Both the position numbers and the translations under genes were made by a program. Shown piece after piece: positions 7,393 to 15,871 of a stretch of 64,000 bases of DNA. The stretch's first letter is position 1, and each line of letters begins with the position of its first letter. The stretch is from Thalassorhabdus alkalitolerans (GTDB lineage: Bacteria > Bacillota > Bacilli > Bacillales > Marinococcaceae): the NCBI RefSeq assembly GCF_042656585.1, contig NZ_JBHSPG010000009.1; one strand, written 5' to 3'. The notes beneath the pieces were generated by a model, which was not told the origin of the DNA, made no database searches, and saw only the letters and a list, made by a program, of their open reading frames with translations.

Positions 7393-7421
7393 TTGACATA
7401 GTGTTAAAAGGATAATATACT
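7393..7421 (+). promoter_or_regulatory. Near-consensus SigA promoter of a small RNA
   Basis: Perfect TTGACA at 7393-7398, 17-bp spacer, TATACT at 7416-7421. No ORF follows; transcription would start near 7428 and meet a terminator at about 7540. A TTGTTAGAACAA partial palindrome lies at 7431-7442, just after the predicted start. Confidence 0.85.
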
Positions 7422-7427
7422 TTACGT

Positions 7428-7540
7428 ATATTGTTAGAACAATGATGATAGGGAGTCCCCCTCCCCCTCATAGTTCATTTTTCAATACGATTTACTCCCC
7501 TTGTTAGGCCTCCTCCCCCGGGAGGTCTATTTTTTTTGTC
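7428..7540 (+). ncRNA. Probable C-rich trans-acting small RNA (about 113 nt)
   Basis: An intergenic transcription unit with a near-perfect promoter, no ORF and its own terminator. It carries unpaired-looking C-rich runs (GTCCCCCTCCCCCTC, ACTCCCCTTGTTAGG) that could pair with G-rich Shine-Dalgarno regions of mRNAs. C-rich seeds of this kind are known in the Firmicute sRNAs RsaE/RoxS (TCCCCTTTGTT-like) and FsrA. I cannot assign it to either family by eye. The last C-rich run sits in the loop of the terminator hairpin. Confidence 0.65.
7505..7540 (+). terminator. Terminator of the C-rich small RNA
   Basis: Stem GCCTCC/GGAGGT with a C-rich loop, followed by TATTTTTTTT. The loop itself is a candidate seed. 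Confidence 0.8.
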
Positions 7541-7545
7541 GCAAT

Positions 7546-7587
7546 TTATAAAGCCCCAGGCGTAAATAAGCGCCTGGGGCTTTATAA
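7546..7587. terminator. Terminator of yqgX
   Basis: TTATAAAGCCCCAGGCG (7546-7562) pairs perfectly with 7571-7587. Lies 3' of the minus-strand yqgX; the A/T ends make it work in both directions. Confidence 0.88.
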
Positions 7588-7594
7588 GTTATGT

Positions 7595-8230
7595 TTAAAA
7601 GCCGCTTAGGAAAGGGTTGCTGTCCATCTCTTTGCCAATGGAAGTCACAGGACCATGCCCGCATGCCACTTGAGTATTCTCTGGAAGCTCCAGCAGCTTA
7701 TCGTGAATGTTTTGTAGCAGCACTTCCTGGCTTCCTCCAGGGAGGTCTGTCCGTCCAATGCTTCCGGCAAAAAGAGCATCACCGGAAAACACAGTGTTCG
7801 TTTCCTTGTGATAAAAAGAGATGCTGCCTGGGGAATGACCAGGTGTTTCGAATACCGAAAAGGTGAAATCACCTATCTGGAGTGTTCCTTCCTCTGTTAT
7901 CAATTGTTCGGCAGGACGAGCAGTAATTGTCTGTCCGCTCATAAAAAAGGAAGAACCATTTTTAGTCCCATCAGACAGCCAATCCTTTTCATTATCGTGA
8001 AGATAGACATCAATAGACCATTCATCCCTGACTTCGTCAACTGCTCCAATGTGATCGAAGTGGGCATGTGTTAATAATATAGCTACCGGAGTGATTTGTT
8101 GTTTTTGAAGCCAGTCATTCAAGGAAGCGCCTTCCCCGCCAGGATCAAATATAACAGCTTCTTTTTTTGTATTGATAAGAATATAGGCATTTGTCTGTAA
8201 AGGACCAAGAGGCATCTGTTTCCATTCCAC
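7595..8230 (-). CDS. yqgX: YqgX, MBL-fold hydrolase
   Basis: Metallo-beta-lactamase-fold hydrolase of the glyoxalase II-like group. The metal motif THAHFDH is at about residues 54-60, followed by the conserved ETPGHSPGSISF, FSGDALFAGSIGRTD and CGHGP segments. Likely a cytosolic thioester hydrolase; the exact substrate is not shown by sequence. The start is GTG at 8230, 7 nt after an AAGGAGG site. Adjacent to yqgY as in B. subtilis. Confidence 0.9.
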   Translation of the reverse strand: MEWKQMPLGPLQTNAYILINTKKEAVIFDPGGEGASLNDWLQKQQITPVAILLTHAHFDHIGAVDEVRDEWSIDVYLHDNEKDWLSDGTKNGSSFFMSGQTITARPAEQLITEEGTLQIGDFTFSVFETPGHSPGSISFYHKETNTVFSGDALFAGSIGRTDLPGGSQEVLLQNIHDKLLELPENTQVACGHGPVTSIGKEMDSNPFLSGF

Positions 8231-8467
8231 ATTAATTCCTCCTTACTGTATTCATCCTTTCATTTTACACTGAGAAAAATTGAAAAGACAACAAATGAAA
8301 GGAAAGAATAATGAGAGATAGAAACTCGACAAAAAGGAAGAATAAAGGTAAAATGAAACCGTTATTTTCAAAAGTTCAAATAGGTTTCGAAAATGAAGAT
8401 GCATTTCATTGAAAACAAGGGTATAATAAGGGTCGGAAAATATTTTTGTTCTCATTCTTACAGTCAA

Positions 8468-8482
8468 TTGTACAATGTACAA
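8468..8482. promoter_or_regulatory. 15-bp perfect palindrome, possible operator
   Basis: TTGTACA-A-TGTACAA is a perfect dyad 61 bp before the DUF2759-like gene. A palindrome of this form could bind a dimeric repressor. No regulator can be assigned. Confidence 0.4.
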
Positions 8483-8543
8483 GACCACCAGGAATGGCCC
8501 TTTTTTTCAAGAATGAATCATACATAAAAGGAGGGAGTTTACC

Positions 8544-8711
8544 ATGGCTTTAGGTATTACACTATTGTTTGTAGCTATTTTGTCACTACTTGCTGTCATC
8601 CGGGAAACAAAACGTCGTAATTTCTTTGGCGTAGCCTTTGCTGCTCTTTCGCTAGCTGTATTTGGATGGTTCTCTGTTATGACCATTTTCGTCAGCGGGG
8701 CTCCAGCATAA
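8544..8711 (+). CDS. DUF2759-like small membrane protein (55 aa)
   Basis: Small two-helix membrane protein (MALGITLLFVAILSLLAV, then RETKRRNFFG, then VAFAALSLAVFGWFSVMTIF). The charged RETKRRN turn between two hydrophobic helices fits the DUF2759 family of Bacillaceae. ATG 8544 has an AAAGGAGGGAG site. Followed at once by a terminator. Function unknown. Confidence 0.75.
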   Translation: MALGITLLFVAILSLLAVIRETKRRNFFGVAFAALSLAVFGWFSVMTIFVSGAPA

Positions 8712-8720
8712 GAAAAGAAT

Positions 8721-8755
8721 AAAAACCGATGCCATTGGCGTCGGTTTTTATTTTT
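8721..8755. terminator. Terminator after the DUF2759-like gene
   Basis: CCGATGCC and GGCGTCGG arms flanked by AAAAA and TTTTTATTTTT; usable on both strands, so it can also serve yqhG, which ends at 8823. Confidence 0.85.
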
Positions 8756-8822
8756 CTTTACAAGTAGCTATGTGAAAGGTAAATGTTCGTGATTTACTCA
8801 GGACTCGTGCAAAGCAATGCCC

Positions 8823-9623
8823 TTAAAAGAACTGGTCTTGAAGGTAAAAAAGACCTCCATTAATGATCGTAATAGAAATGGAAGGGGAGTATTGCATTTT
8901 GATGGCTTCTCGCTCTGCTTCATAACTAGCTGGTTTATCCTCGTTGTTTTCATAAAATTTTTCTAAAAGATCCAGGTCTGCGTTCATGCGTTCAACAGCC
9001 TCTTCAGCCCACTTATGTTCTTGCATCTGAATATCCTGCAGCACGATTTTTTTGATTCTTTGAATTCCTGTTTCTGGTTTAATTAAAGCAGCCATCGTAA
9101 AGGTAAGATCAGGAATAGAGGAATGAATGGTTTTATCTGAAAGCTTGCTCATAAAATTTTCAACAATTTGGCCGTTAATGAGCTGAAGGCCAAAGGAAAA
9201 GATCTTGTCTTTTCTTTGATGAGCCTGGCAGGAAACTTTTATATTCAAAACAAGCCAAGGGTATAATGGGGCAGACCGAACCAGTCCGGGAATTTCTTCA
9301 TATAATTTTGTCATTCTTCCTTTGTTTCTGGCCGAATGGAAAATCTGGTGAAGCCGCGGAGCTCCAAAATGAATAACTTCTCCTTTTTCTTTGGGATCAT
9401 TTTTTTGCCCTCTGGTTAAAAAGGTTAAGGACATCGGTCTAGGAGTTCCCCCTGTTTTTTCTAAATAGTGCCAGTAAAAGGGGCGGTTCATAAGTTCCTT
9501 GTCCATTTCAATATTCAGCTGTACAGAAAGCTTTTCCATCTCATCTTCTACTAAAGAGCAGCCGTTAGAGGTGAAGTATCTTTTTAAGAAGTGATGGATT
9601 TCATGTTGCTGCAAATAAGTCAT
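8823..9623 (-). CDS. yqhG: YqhG family protein
   Basis: Conserved Bacillus protein of unknown function, paired with yqhH as in B. subtilis. Soluble, with no membrane segment or catalytic motif that I recognise. Start set at ATG 9623 (MTYLQQHEIHHFLKRYF), with a GAGGAG site 7 nt upstream, rather than the upstream ATGs at 9638 and 9653. Its start overlaps the end of yqhH by 23 nt, implying coupled expression with the helicase. Confidence 0.88.
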   Translation of the reverse strand: MTYLQQHEIHHFLKRYFTSNGCSLVEDEMEKLSVQLNIEMDKELMNRPFYWHYLEKTGGTPRPMSLTFLTRGQKNDPKEKGEVIHFGAPRLHQIFHSARNKGRMTKLYEEIPGLVRSAPLYPWLVLNIKVSCQAHQRKDKIFSFGLQLINGQIVENFMSKLSDKTIHSSIPDLTFTMAALIKPETGIQRIKKIVLQDIQMQEHKWAEEAVERMNADLDLLEKFYENNEDKPASYEAEREAIKMQYSPSISITIINGGLFYLQDQFF

Positions 9624-11262
9624 CTCCTTTCTCCTCATTTTTTTCCATTTCAATCATCTCAGATAAGTGACGGAGCTTTAGCTGAACTTCACCTTCGCTT
9701 TCAGAATTCTGAACAGCGTCTTCAACATACTCTTCCACAGAGGATAAAGAGAGCCTTTCTAATATTTCGTCAAGTTCGCCAATTACATTTTCAAAAAGGT
9801 TAATTTTGTTATATAAAAGAGAAAGAATATGTTCTTCAATCGTGTTGTTGACAGCAAAATTATATATAAGAACATCCCTCTCCTGGCCCAATCTATGAAG
9901 ACGGCCGATTCTCTGCTCGATTCTCATAGGATTCCAAGGGAGGTCATAGTTAATGATTTTGTTGCAAAACTGAAGGTTGATTCCTTCCCCGCCGGCTTCT
10001 GTGGCAATGAGAACCTGGGCATTTTGCTTGAAGAGCTGCTGCATCCAGTCCTTTTTCCCTCTTTTAAAACCCCCGCGAAAAGGTACAGACTTAATGCCGT
10101 GCTGACCGAGAAACCACTGAAGGTAGAGCTGGGTCGCTCTGTACTCGGTGAAAATAACTACTTTATCATCATGTTCCTTGATAATTTCCAGAGCTTTTTC
10201 AGCTTTGCTGTTTTGGGTAATATTTTCAATCTTCGACTTCACGTTTTCCAGGCCTGGGCTCAGTTCTCCTTCACGTTTTGCCAATCCTTGAAGGGTCATA
10301 AAGACTGCCTCGCGGCTGCTGCATGCTTCACGCTGGAGGGTGGTGGTTAAGAAACCGTGCATCGTGTTATCCTTTCTTTTCTTTAACAAAGAAATGGCCT
10401 CATATAATTCTCGTTCTTCTTTGTTAAACTCAATAGAGATCGAGGAAATCTTCCTTTTTGTCCAATTCAGGCCTGTTTCTTTTCTTTTGTTTCGAACCAT
10501 CACCATTTTAATAAGGGCTTGAATGTGAGCAAGGTCTTCCTGTTCTGCCTGTTTCATCATTCCTTTAAAGGATTCTTCGTTACCAAGGTGACCAGGTTTG
10601 AGCAGGGAAACGAGATGAAAGACTTCATCTATTTTGTTTTGGACAGGGGTGGCAGTAAGCAGCAGACAGAATCTTTTTTTCAGTTCCTTGGCAAACTGAT
10701 AATTTTTTGTTTTTGCGTTTTTAAGTTTATGAGCTTCATCAATGATAACAATATCGTAATCCTGATTAAGCACAATCTCTCGGTGAGGGGCTCTTTTTGC
10801 TGTATCAATCGATGCCACTACCACGTCACATTGTTCCCATACATATGTTTTTTTTTGTGGAACTGCGGGAATAAAAAACTTTTCGTTTAATTCTCGGGCC
10901 CATTGATTTACTAAAGAAGCGGGAGCTAAGATTAAAGCTTTTTTCACGAGCCCCCGGATCATATACTCTTTTAAAATTAAACCCGCTTCTATTGTCTTAC
11001 CCAACCCTACCTCATCAGCAAGAATTGCTTTTCCGTTCATCTCTTCAATAACTCGTTGAGCAGTTTCCACCTGATAGGAATGAAACTGCAAGTGAGGAAG
11101 GTGAGGTGGTGATACGAGACCGGAAAAGGAGGAAACGATCGTGTGTTGTTCGGATTTAAATGCAAGTTGAAATTGTTCCCATGAGGACCATCCCTTGTTT
11201 TCCTGCATTTTATTGTTCCACTCTTGTTCCCAATCCGAAGGGAAGTGAATATCAATATACAT
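9601..11262 (-). CDS. yqhH: YqhH, SNF2-family DEAD/H-box ATPase
   Basis: SNF2-type superfamily 2 ATPase. Visible motifs are Walker A (DEVGLGKTIEAG), the DEAH box (VIIDEAHKLKN), the TATPVQN motif III, and motif VI (QRIGRLHRLGQ). These proteins move along DNA or nucleic acid-protein complexes; the cellular role of YqhH is unknown. ATG 11262 (MYIDIHFPSDW) is preferred, with a GAAAGGG site 8 nt upstream; ATG 11280 lacks one. Divergent from the gcv operon, as in B. subtilis. Confidence 0.92.
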   Translation of the reverse strand: MYIDIHFPSDWEQEWNNKMQENKGWSSWEQFQLAFKSEQHTIVSSFSGLVSPPHLPHLQFHSYQVETAQRVIEEMNGKAILADEVGLGKTIEAGLILKEYMIRGLVKKALILAPASLVNQWARELNEKFFIPAVPQKKTYVWEQCDVVVASIDTAKRAPHREIVLNQDYDIVIIDEAHKLKNAKTKNYQFAKELKKRFCLLLTATPVQNKIDEVFHLVSLLKPGHLGNEESFKGMMKQAEQEDLAHIQALIKMVMVRNKRKETGLNWTKRKISSISIEFNKEERELYEAISLLKKRKDNTMHGFLTTTLQREACSSREAVFMTLQGLAKREGELSPGLENVKSKIENITQNSKAEKALEIIKEHDDKVVIFTEYRATQLYLQWFLGQHGIKSVPFRGGFKRGKKDWMQQLFKQNAQVLIATEAGGEGINLQFCNKIINYDLPWNPMRIEQRIGRLHRLGQERDVLIYNFAVNNTIEEHILSLLYNKINLFENVIGELDEILERLSLSSVEEYVEDAVQNSESEGEVQLKLRHLSEMIEMEKNEEKGDDLFAAT

Positions 11263-11290
11263 ATTGTTCGCCCTTTCCATAATAAAAGCA

Positions 11291-11320
11291 TTGTCAAAGA
11301 AAGTTCACTAATGGTAAAAT
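11291..11320 (+). promoter_or_regulatory. Candidate gcv operon promoter
   Basis: TTGTCA at 11291-11296, 18-bp spacer, TAAAAT at 11315-11320, lying about 55 bp before the glycine riboswitch. Moderate match to SigA. Confidence 0.5.
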
Positions 11321-11382
11321 AGATCTGTTACTAGTATTCAACATACATATACCACCTTATACAAGAGTATAAGAATAAGGTA

Positions 11383-11573
11383 AGCGGATGAAGGCAAAGG
11401 GAGAGACCGCGAAAGGCGGCGCCGAAGGAGCAAGTACCAAAGAGGTATGAATCTCTCAGGCAAACAGACTTTTGCTTGACGCGTCTCTGGAGAGTGTCTG
11501 GCAATTGCCAAGACCACCCACGAAGACATTCCTTGCCAGGGCAGGCAAGGAAGAAACTTTCTGGTTACAGGAC
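11383..11573 (+). promoter_or_regulatory. Tandem glycine riboswitch of gcvT
   Basis: Two glycine aptamers in series. The first (about 11385-11475) has GGGAGAGACC, GGCGCCGAAGGAGCAA and ATCTCTCAGGCAAA. The second (about 11479-11573) has CTCTGGAGAGTGTCTGG, ACCACCCACGAAG and GCAAGGAAGAAACTTTCTGG. Both follow the B. subtilis gcvT riboswitch closely. Glycine binding should prevent the downstream terminator and allow gcv expression. Position directly before gcvT-gcvPA-gcvPB agrees. Confidence 0.97.
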
Positions 11574-11617
11574 AGAGGGATTTTCAGCTGACAGCTGGAA
11601 TCCATCTGTCCTTTTTT
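11570..11617 (+). terminator. Riboswitch expression platform terminator
   Basis: GGACAGA...GGATT...CAGCTG pairs with CAGCTG...AATCC...TCTGTCC, then TTTTTT. The 5' arm touches the end of the second aptamer, so aptamer folding can block it. Confidence 0.9.
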
Positions 11618-11796
11618 AGTTCCAAGAAGTAAGCTGAATTTTCGTAAGAGTGCGAGAAAGGACAATATCAGGGAGGAAGGGAACTTGAAAGACCCTTAAA
11701 GCACCGTTTGATCGGTTCACTGGTACACTGCTAAAAACCAGCCTCTCCGTTAAAAAGGTAATACTTACTTAAGAGCAAATAAAAGGAGGATGAGTT
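11618..11796 (+). other. Long unassigned leader between riboswitch terminator and gcvT
   Basis: About 179 nt of leader after the riboswitch terminator, without a recognisable gene. It contains short pairings (ACCG/CGGT around 11704-11717) and no T-run. Not a T-box: no AGGGTGGNACCGCG sequence. Confidence 0.5.
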
Positions 11797-12903
11797 ATGA
11801 GTCAATTAAAACGAACAGCCTTGTATCCTTTGTATTCTGAATATGGCGCAAAGACTGTAAATTTCGGGGGCTGGGATATGCCTGTCCAATTCTCCAGTAT
11901 CAAAGAAGAACACTTTGCTGTCAGGGAACATGCTGGTCTCTTTGATGTCTCTCATATGGGAGAAGCTGAGGTGAAAGGCAAGGGGGCCCTTTCACTGCTG
12001 CAGAAAATAGCAACCAATGATGTTTCCAAGCTCTCTCCAGGAAAGGCCCAGTACACTCTCATGTGTTACGAAAATGGAGGCACAGTCGATGATTTACTGA
12101 TTTATATGCTTGCTGAAGATCACTACTTCCTTGTTTTGAACGCAGCTAACACAGACAAAGATATTAAGTGGTTACATAAGTTTGCTGATAACACAGTGAC
12201 AGTAACAGATGTTTCAAACGAATACTCCCTCCTTGCCATTCAAGGCCCTAAGGCAGAAAAAATAGTACAGTCTATAACAGAAATTAATGTTTCGGATATA
12301 TCCTTTTTCCGTTTTCTTCACCAGGCAGACCTGGGAGGAGTCAAAGCTCTCCTGTCAAGGACTGGTTATACAGGGGAAGATGGATTTGAGATTTATTGTT
12401 CCTCTGAAGATGCGCAAGCACTTTGGAAAACACTTATGAAAGCTGGCGAGCAAGACGGGCTCTTGCCTTGTGGTCTTGGTGCAAGAGACACTCTTCGTTT
12501 TGAAGCACGTCTCCCGTTATACGGCCAGGAGATTGACGAAACGATCAGCCCGCTGGAAGCAGGGCTCGGATTTGCAGTTAAAGTGAATAAGGAAGAGGAT
12601 TTTATTGGAAAGAAATCCTTACAAGAGGAAAAAGAGAATGGACCGACCCGTAAGCTTGCAGGTCTTGAAATGATAGAAAAGGGCATCCCGAGGACCGGAT
12701 ATGAGATTTTTAATGAAAATCATGAACAGATTGGCCATATTACCAGCGGTACCCAGTCTCCAACCTTAAAGAAAAACGTAGGGCTCGGTCTTATAAATGC
12801 AGAATGGGCAGAGGTAGGCACCACTCTTTATGTCCAAATAAGAAAAAAACGCTTGAAAGCAAAAGTCATCAAAACGCCTTTTTACAGGCGGTCTAAATCG
12901 TAA
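11797..12903 (+). CDS. gcvT: Aminomethyltransferase GcvT (T-protein)
   Basis: T-protein of the glycine cleavage system. It transfers the aminomethyl group from lipoyl-H protein to tetrahydrofolate, releasing ammonia. The conserved N-terminus (VNFGGWDMPVQFSSIKEEH), the LFDVSHMG segment and GARDTLRFEA are present; 368 aa is normal. AAAAGGAGGATG site before ATG 11797. First gene of the glycine-induced operon. gcvH is not in the window. Confidence 0.97.
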   Translation: MSQLKRTALYPLYSEYGAKTVNFGGWDMPVQFSSIKEEHFAVREHAGLFDVSHMGEAEVKGKGALSLLQKIATNDVSKLSPGKAQYTLMCYENGGTVDDLLIYMLAEDHYFLVLNAANTDKDIKWLHKFADNTVTVTDVSNEYSLLAIQGPKAEKIVQSITEINVSDISFFRFLHQADLGGVKALLSRTGYTGEDGFEIYCSSEDAQALWKTLMKAGEQDGLLPCGLGARDTLRFEARLPLYGQEIDETISPLEAGLGFAVKVNKEEDFIGKKSLQEEKENGPTRKLAGLEMIEKGIPRTGYEIFNENHEQIGHITSGTQSPTLKKNVGLGLINAEWAEVGTTLYVQIRKKRLKAKVIKTPFYRRSKS

Positions 12904-12920
12904 AGGGAGGAAAGAGAATT

Positions 12921-14273
12921 ATGAAATTTCGGTACTTGCCAATGACAGAAAAAGACCAAACGGATATGCTTCACACCATCGGTGCAGAATCTGTGGAGGA
13001 GCTGTTTTCAAATATTCCTTCCTCAATAAGATTTAATGGAGAAATGAATCTGCCGGCTCCTCTTTCTGAACCAGCGTTGATTAAGGAATTTAAAAAGCTT
13101 GAAGAAAGAAATGTGAACCTAAAGAGTCATGCATCGTTCCTCGGAGCGGGCGTGTATGATCATTATATCCCTTCTGTGGTGGATCACGTTATTCGACGGT
13201 CAGAATTTTACACCGCATACACCCCTTACCAGCCTGAGATATCACAAGGAGAACTTCAGGCAATCTTTGAATTTCAGACCATGATTTGTGAACTCACAGG
13301 TATGGATATTGCAAACTCTTCTATGTATGACGGGCCAACATCCTTGGCAGAAGCAGCCATGATGAGCTACGGCCACAGCCGCATGAAAAAGAAAAAGGTA
13401 GTTGTATCCAAAGGAATACACCCTGAAGCCCTTGATGTGCTGAAAACCTATGTCAGCGGTCCGGGTCTTGAAGTAAAAGAAATTGAACTAAAAGAAGGGC
13501 GCACGGATGGAGCTGCCTTAAAAGAAGCAGTAGATGAGGAAACAGCTTGTGTCATTGTCCAGTATCCTAACTTCTACGGGAACATAGAAGATCTTAAAGA
13601 AATAGAAAGCATCGCTCACTCAAAGAAAGCCATGTTTGTTGTTTCCAGTAATCCTCTTTCTTTAGGAGTTCTTACCCCTCCTGGGGATTTTGGCGCAGAT
13701 ATCGTAGTCGGGGATGCTCAGCCTTTCGGTATCCCAGCCCAGATGGGTGGGCCTCATTGCGGATATTTTGCTACAACAAAGAAATTGATGAGGAAGGTGC
13801 CTGGTCGCCTTGTCGGGCAGACGGTTGATGAAGATGGAAAACGAGGATTTGTCCTGACGCTCCAGGCTCGTGAGCAGCACATTCGCCGTGATAAAGCTAC
13901 GTCAAATATTTGCTCAAACCAGGCATTAAACGCTCTGGCAGCTTCTGTTGCGATGAGTGCAATTGGCAAACACGGAGTAAAGGAAATGGCCGTACAAAAT
14001 CTCCGTAAAGCTCATTACGCCAAGCAGAAATTAAAAAAATCAGGTATCGAACTTATGGATGAACAGCCTGTCTTTAATGAATTTGTTATCCGAATAAATA
14101 AGCCTGTGGCAGAAATAAATAAAAAGCTTCTGCAAAAAGGATTTATCGGGGGCTATGATTTAGGTCTGGTCAGCGAGGAAAGAAAGGGACAGATGCTCCT
14201 ATGTGTTACAGAGGAGAGAACGAAAGAGGAAATTGATCAATTTGTTAAAGAGTTGGAGGCGTTTGTATCATGA
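12921..14273 (+). CDS. gcvPA: Glycine dehydrogenase (decarboxylating) subunit 1
   Basis: N-terminal half-type subunit of the split P-protein, which decarboxylates glycine with PLP and loads the aminomethyl group onto lipoyl-GcvH. The conserved Tyr/Pro-rich FYTAYTPYQPEISQGELQ segment is near residues 95-112; the active lysine is on GcvPB. GGGAGG site before ATG 12921; the 3' end overlaps gcvPB by 4 nt (ATGA). Length 450 aa is normal for Firmicute GcvPA. Confidence 0.97.
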   Translation: MKFRYLPMTEKDQTDMLHTIGAESVEELFSNIPSSIRFNGEMNLPAPLSEPALIKEFKKLEERNVNLKSHASFLGAGVYDHYIPSVVDHVIRRSEFYTAYTPYQPEISQGELQAIFEFQTMICELTGMDIANSSMYDGPTSLAEAAMMSYGHSRMKKKKVVVSKGIHPEALDVLKTYVSGPGLEVKEIELKEGRTDGAALKEAVDEETACVIVQYPNFYGNIEDLKEIESIAHSKKAMFVVSSNPLSLGVLTPPGDFGADIVVGDAQPFGIPAQMGGPHCGYFATTKKLMRKVPGRLVGQTVDEDGKRGFVLTLQAREQHIRRDKATSNICSNQALNALAASVAMSAIGKHGVKEMAVQNLRKAHYAKQKLKKSGIELMDEQPVFNEFVIRINKPVAEINKKLLQKGFIGGYDLGLVSEERKGQMLLCVTEERTKEEIDQFVKELEAFVS

Positions 14274-15733
14274 GACAGCCCGAACAAAAGCTAATCTTCG
14301 AACTGAGTCAGGACGGAAGAATAGGACATGCACTGCCAGAGCTTGATATCCCAGAGGTTCCTGTGGAGGATATTTTAGCTGATGAATGTATTCGTAAAGA
14401 AGAACCAGGGCTTCCAGAGGTTTCTGAACTTCAGCTCATGAGACACTATACTGCATTGTCTACAAGAAATCATGGCGTGGATTCAGGGTTTTATCCCTTA
14501 GGATCATGTACGATGAAATATAACCCGAAAATTAACGAGGACGTGGCCCGTTATCCTGGTTTTGCTCACATTCATCCATATCAGCCAGTAGAACAGGTGC
14601 AGGGAGCTATGGAGCTCATGTATAACCTTCAAACATCATTAGCTGAAATTACCGGAATGGATGAAGTGACCCTGCAGCCAGCTGCCGGTGCTCACGGGGA
14701 ATGGACGGGCTTAATGATGATCAGGGCTTATCATGAAGCAAAGGGAGAAGCTCATCGTAATAAAGTGATAGTGCCAGATTCAGCCCATGGAACAAACCCG
14801 GCATCAGCGACAGTAGCAGGATTTGAAGCTGTCACAGTAAAGACGGATGAAAGAGGTCTTGTTGACCTTGAGCATCTTCGAGAAGTGACGGGTGAAGATA
14901 CAGCTGCTCTTATGCTGACGAATCCAAACACCCTGGGCCTATTTGAAGAAAATATTGAAGAAATGGCAAGAGTAGTTCACGAAGCCGGCGGGAAGCTGTA
15001 TTATGACGGAGCAAATTCAAATGCCATTTTGGGAATTGCCAGACCTGGAGACATGGGATTTGATGTGGTGCATTTGAATCTCCACAAGACATTTACCGGC
15101 CCTCATGGCGGAGGCGGTCCTGGAAGCGGACCGGTAGGTGTAAAAGAAGACCTGGTGCCATACCTCCCTAAGCCTCTTCTCATAAAAGAAGAAGATCATT
15201 ACACCTGGGAGTATAACCGACCGGATGCGATTGGAAGAGTTAAACCTTATTACGGGAATTTCGGGATCAACGTACGAGCTTATGCTTATATTCGCACGAT
15301 GGGGGCAGAGGGTCTAAGGAAGGTTTCTGAATATGCGGTATTAAATGCAAACTACTTAATGAGAAAGCTTGAGCCTCATTTTGACCTTCCTTATAATCGC
15401 CACTGCATGCATGAATTTGTTTTGTCGGGAAGGTCTCAAAAAAAGCTGGGAGTGCGTACACTGGATATAGCCAAGCGTCTTCTGGATTTTGGCTATCACC
15501 CGCCGACGATTTATTTTCCAATCAATGTGGAAGAATGCATGATGATAGAACCGACGGAAACAGAAGCGAAAGAAACGTTAGATGAATTTGCAGAAGCCAT
15601 GATTCAAATCGCAAATGAAGTAAAAGAGGAACCAGAAAAAGTTCAGGAAGCACCGTTTAATACTGTGGTCAACCGTTTAGATGAAACGAGGGCTGCAAGA
15701 ACACCTATCCTTCGGTACGAGAAAAACATGTAG
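14270..15733 (+). CDS. gcvPB: Glycine dehydrogenase (decarboxylating) subunit 2
   Basis: PLP-binding subunit of the split P-protein. The Schiff-base lysine is K273 in HLNLHKTFTGPHGGGGPG. Upstream motifs HGVDSGFYPLGSCTMKYNP and DSAHGTNPASA are typical. Forms a heterotetramer with GcvPA. Last gene of the operon, followed by a strong terminator. Confidence 0.97.
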   Translation: MRQPEQKLIFELSQDGRIGHALPELDIPEVPVEDILADECIRKEEPGLPEVSELQLMRHYTALSTRNHGVDSGFYPLGSCTMKYNPKINEDVARYPGFAHIHPYQPVEQVQGAMELMYNLQTSLAEITGMDEVTLQPAAGAHGEWTGLMMIRAYHEAKGEAHRNKVIVPDSAHGTNPASATVAGFEAVTVKTDERGLVDLEHLREVTGEDTAALMLTNPNTLGLFEENIEEMARVVHEAGGKLYYDGANSNAILGIARPGDMGFDVVHLNLHKTFTGPHGGGGPGSGPVGVKEDLVPYLPKPLLIKEEDHYTWEYNRPDAIGRVKPYYGNFGINVRAYAYIRTMGAEGLRKVSEYAVLNANYLMRKLEPHFDLPYNRHCMHEFVLSGRSQKKLGVRTLDIAKRLLDFGYHPPTIYFPINVEECMMIEPTETEAKETLDEFAEAMIQIANEVKEEPEKVQEAPFNTVVNRLDETRAARTPILRYEKNM

Positions 15734-15803
15734 GGTTATTGAGTTATCAAATTTAAAAAGAGGCTGGTTTCATTCAACGAGTAAAGAGCCAGGCGCATGT
15801 AAA

Positions 15804-15843
15804 GAAACCCTATTGTCAAAGGAAGACTGACAATAGGGTTTTT
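15804..15843. terminator. Terminator between gcvPB and yqhL
   Basis: AAACCCTATTGTC pairs with GACAATAGGGTTTTTT around an AAAGGAAGACT loop; serves the two convergent genes. Confidence 0.92.
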
Positions 15844-15871
15844 TACACTGACTGTATATACTCTTTATTTA

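Noticed and set aside
9829..10350. Long plus-strand ORF (173 codons) opposite yqhH
   Set aside because: Antisense to a conserved SNF2 ATPase; no ribosome binding site and no recognisable content.
11338..11665. Minus-strand ORFs over the gcv leader
   Set aside because: The region is a tandem glycine riboswitch; the ORFs are shadows of structured RNA.
11618..11796. T-box leader before gcvT
   Set aside because: The conserved T-box sequence and specifier hairpin are not seen, and glycine control is explained by the riboswitch.
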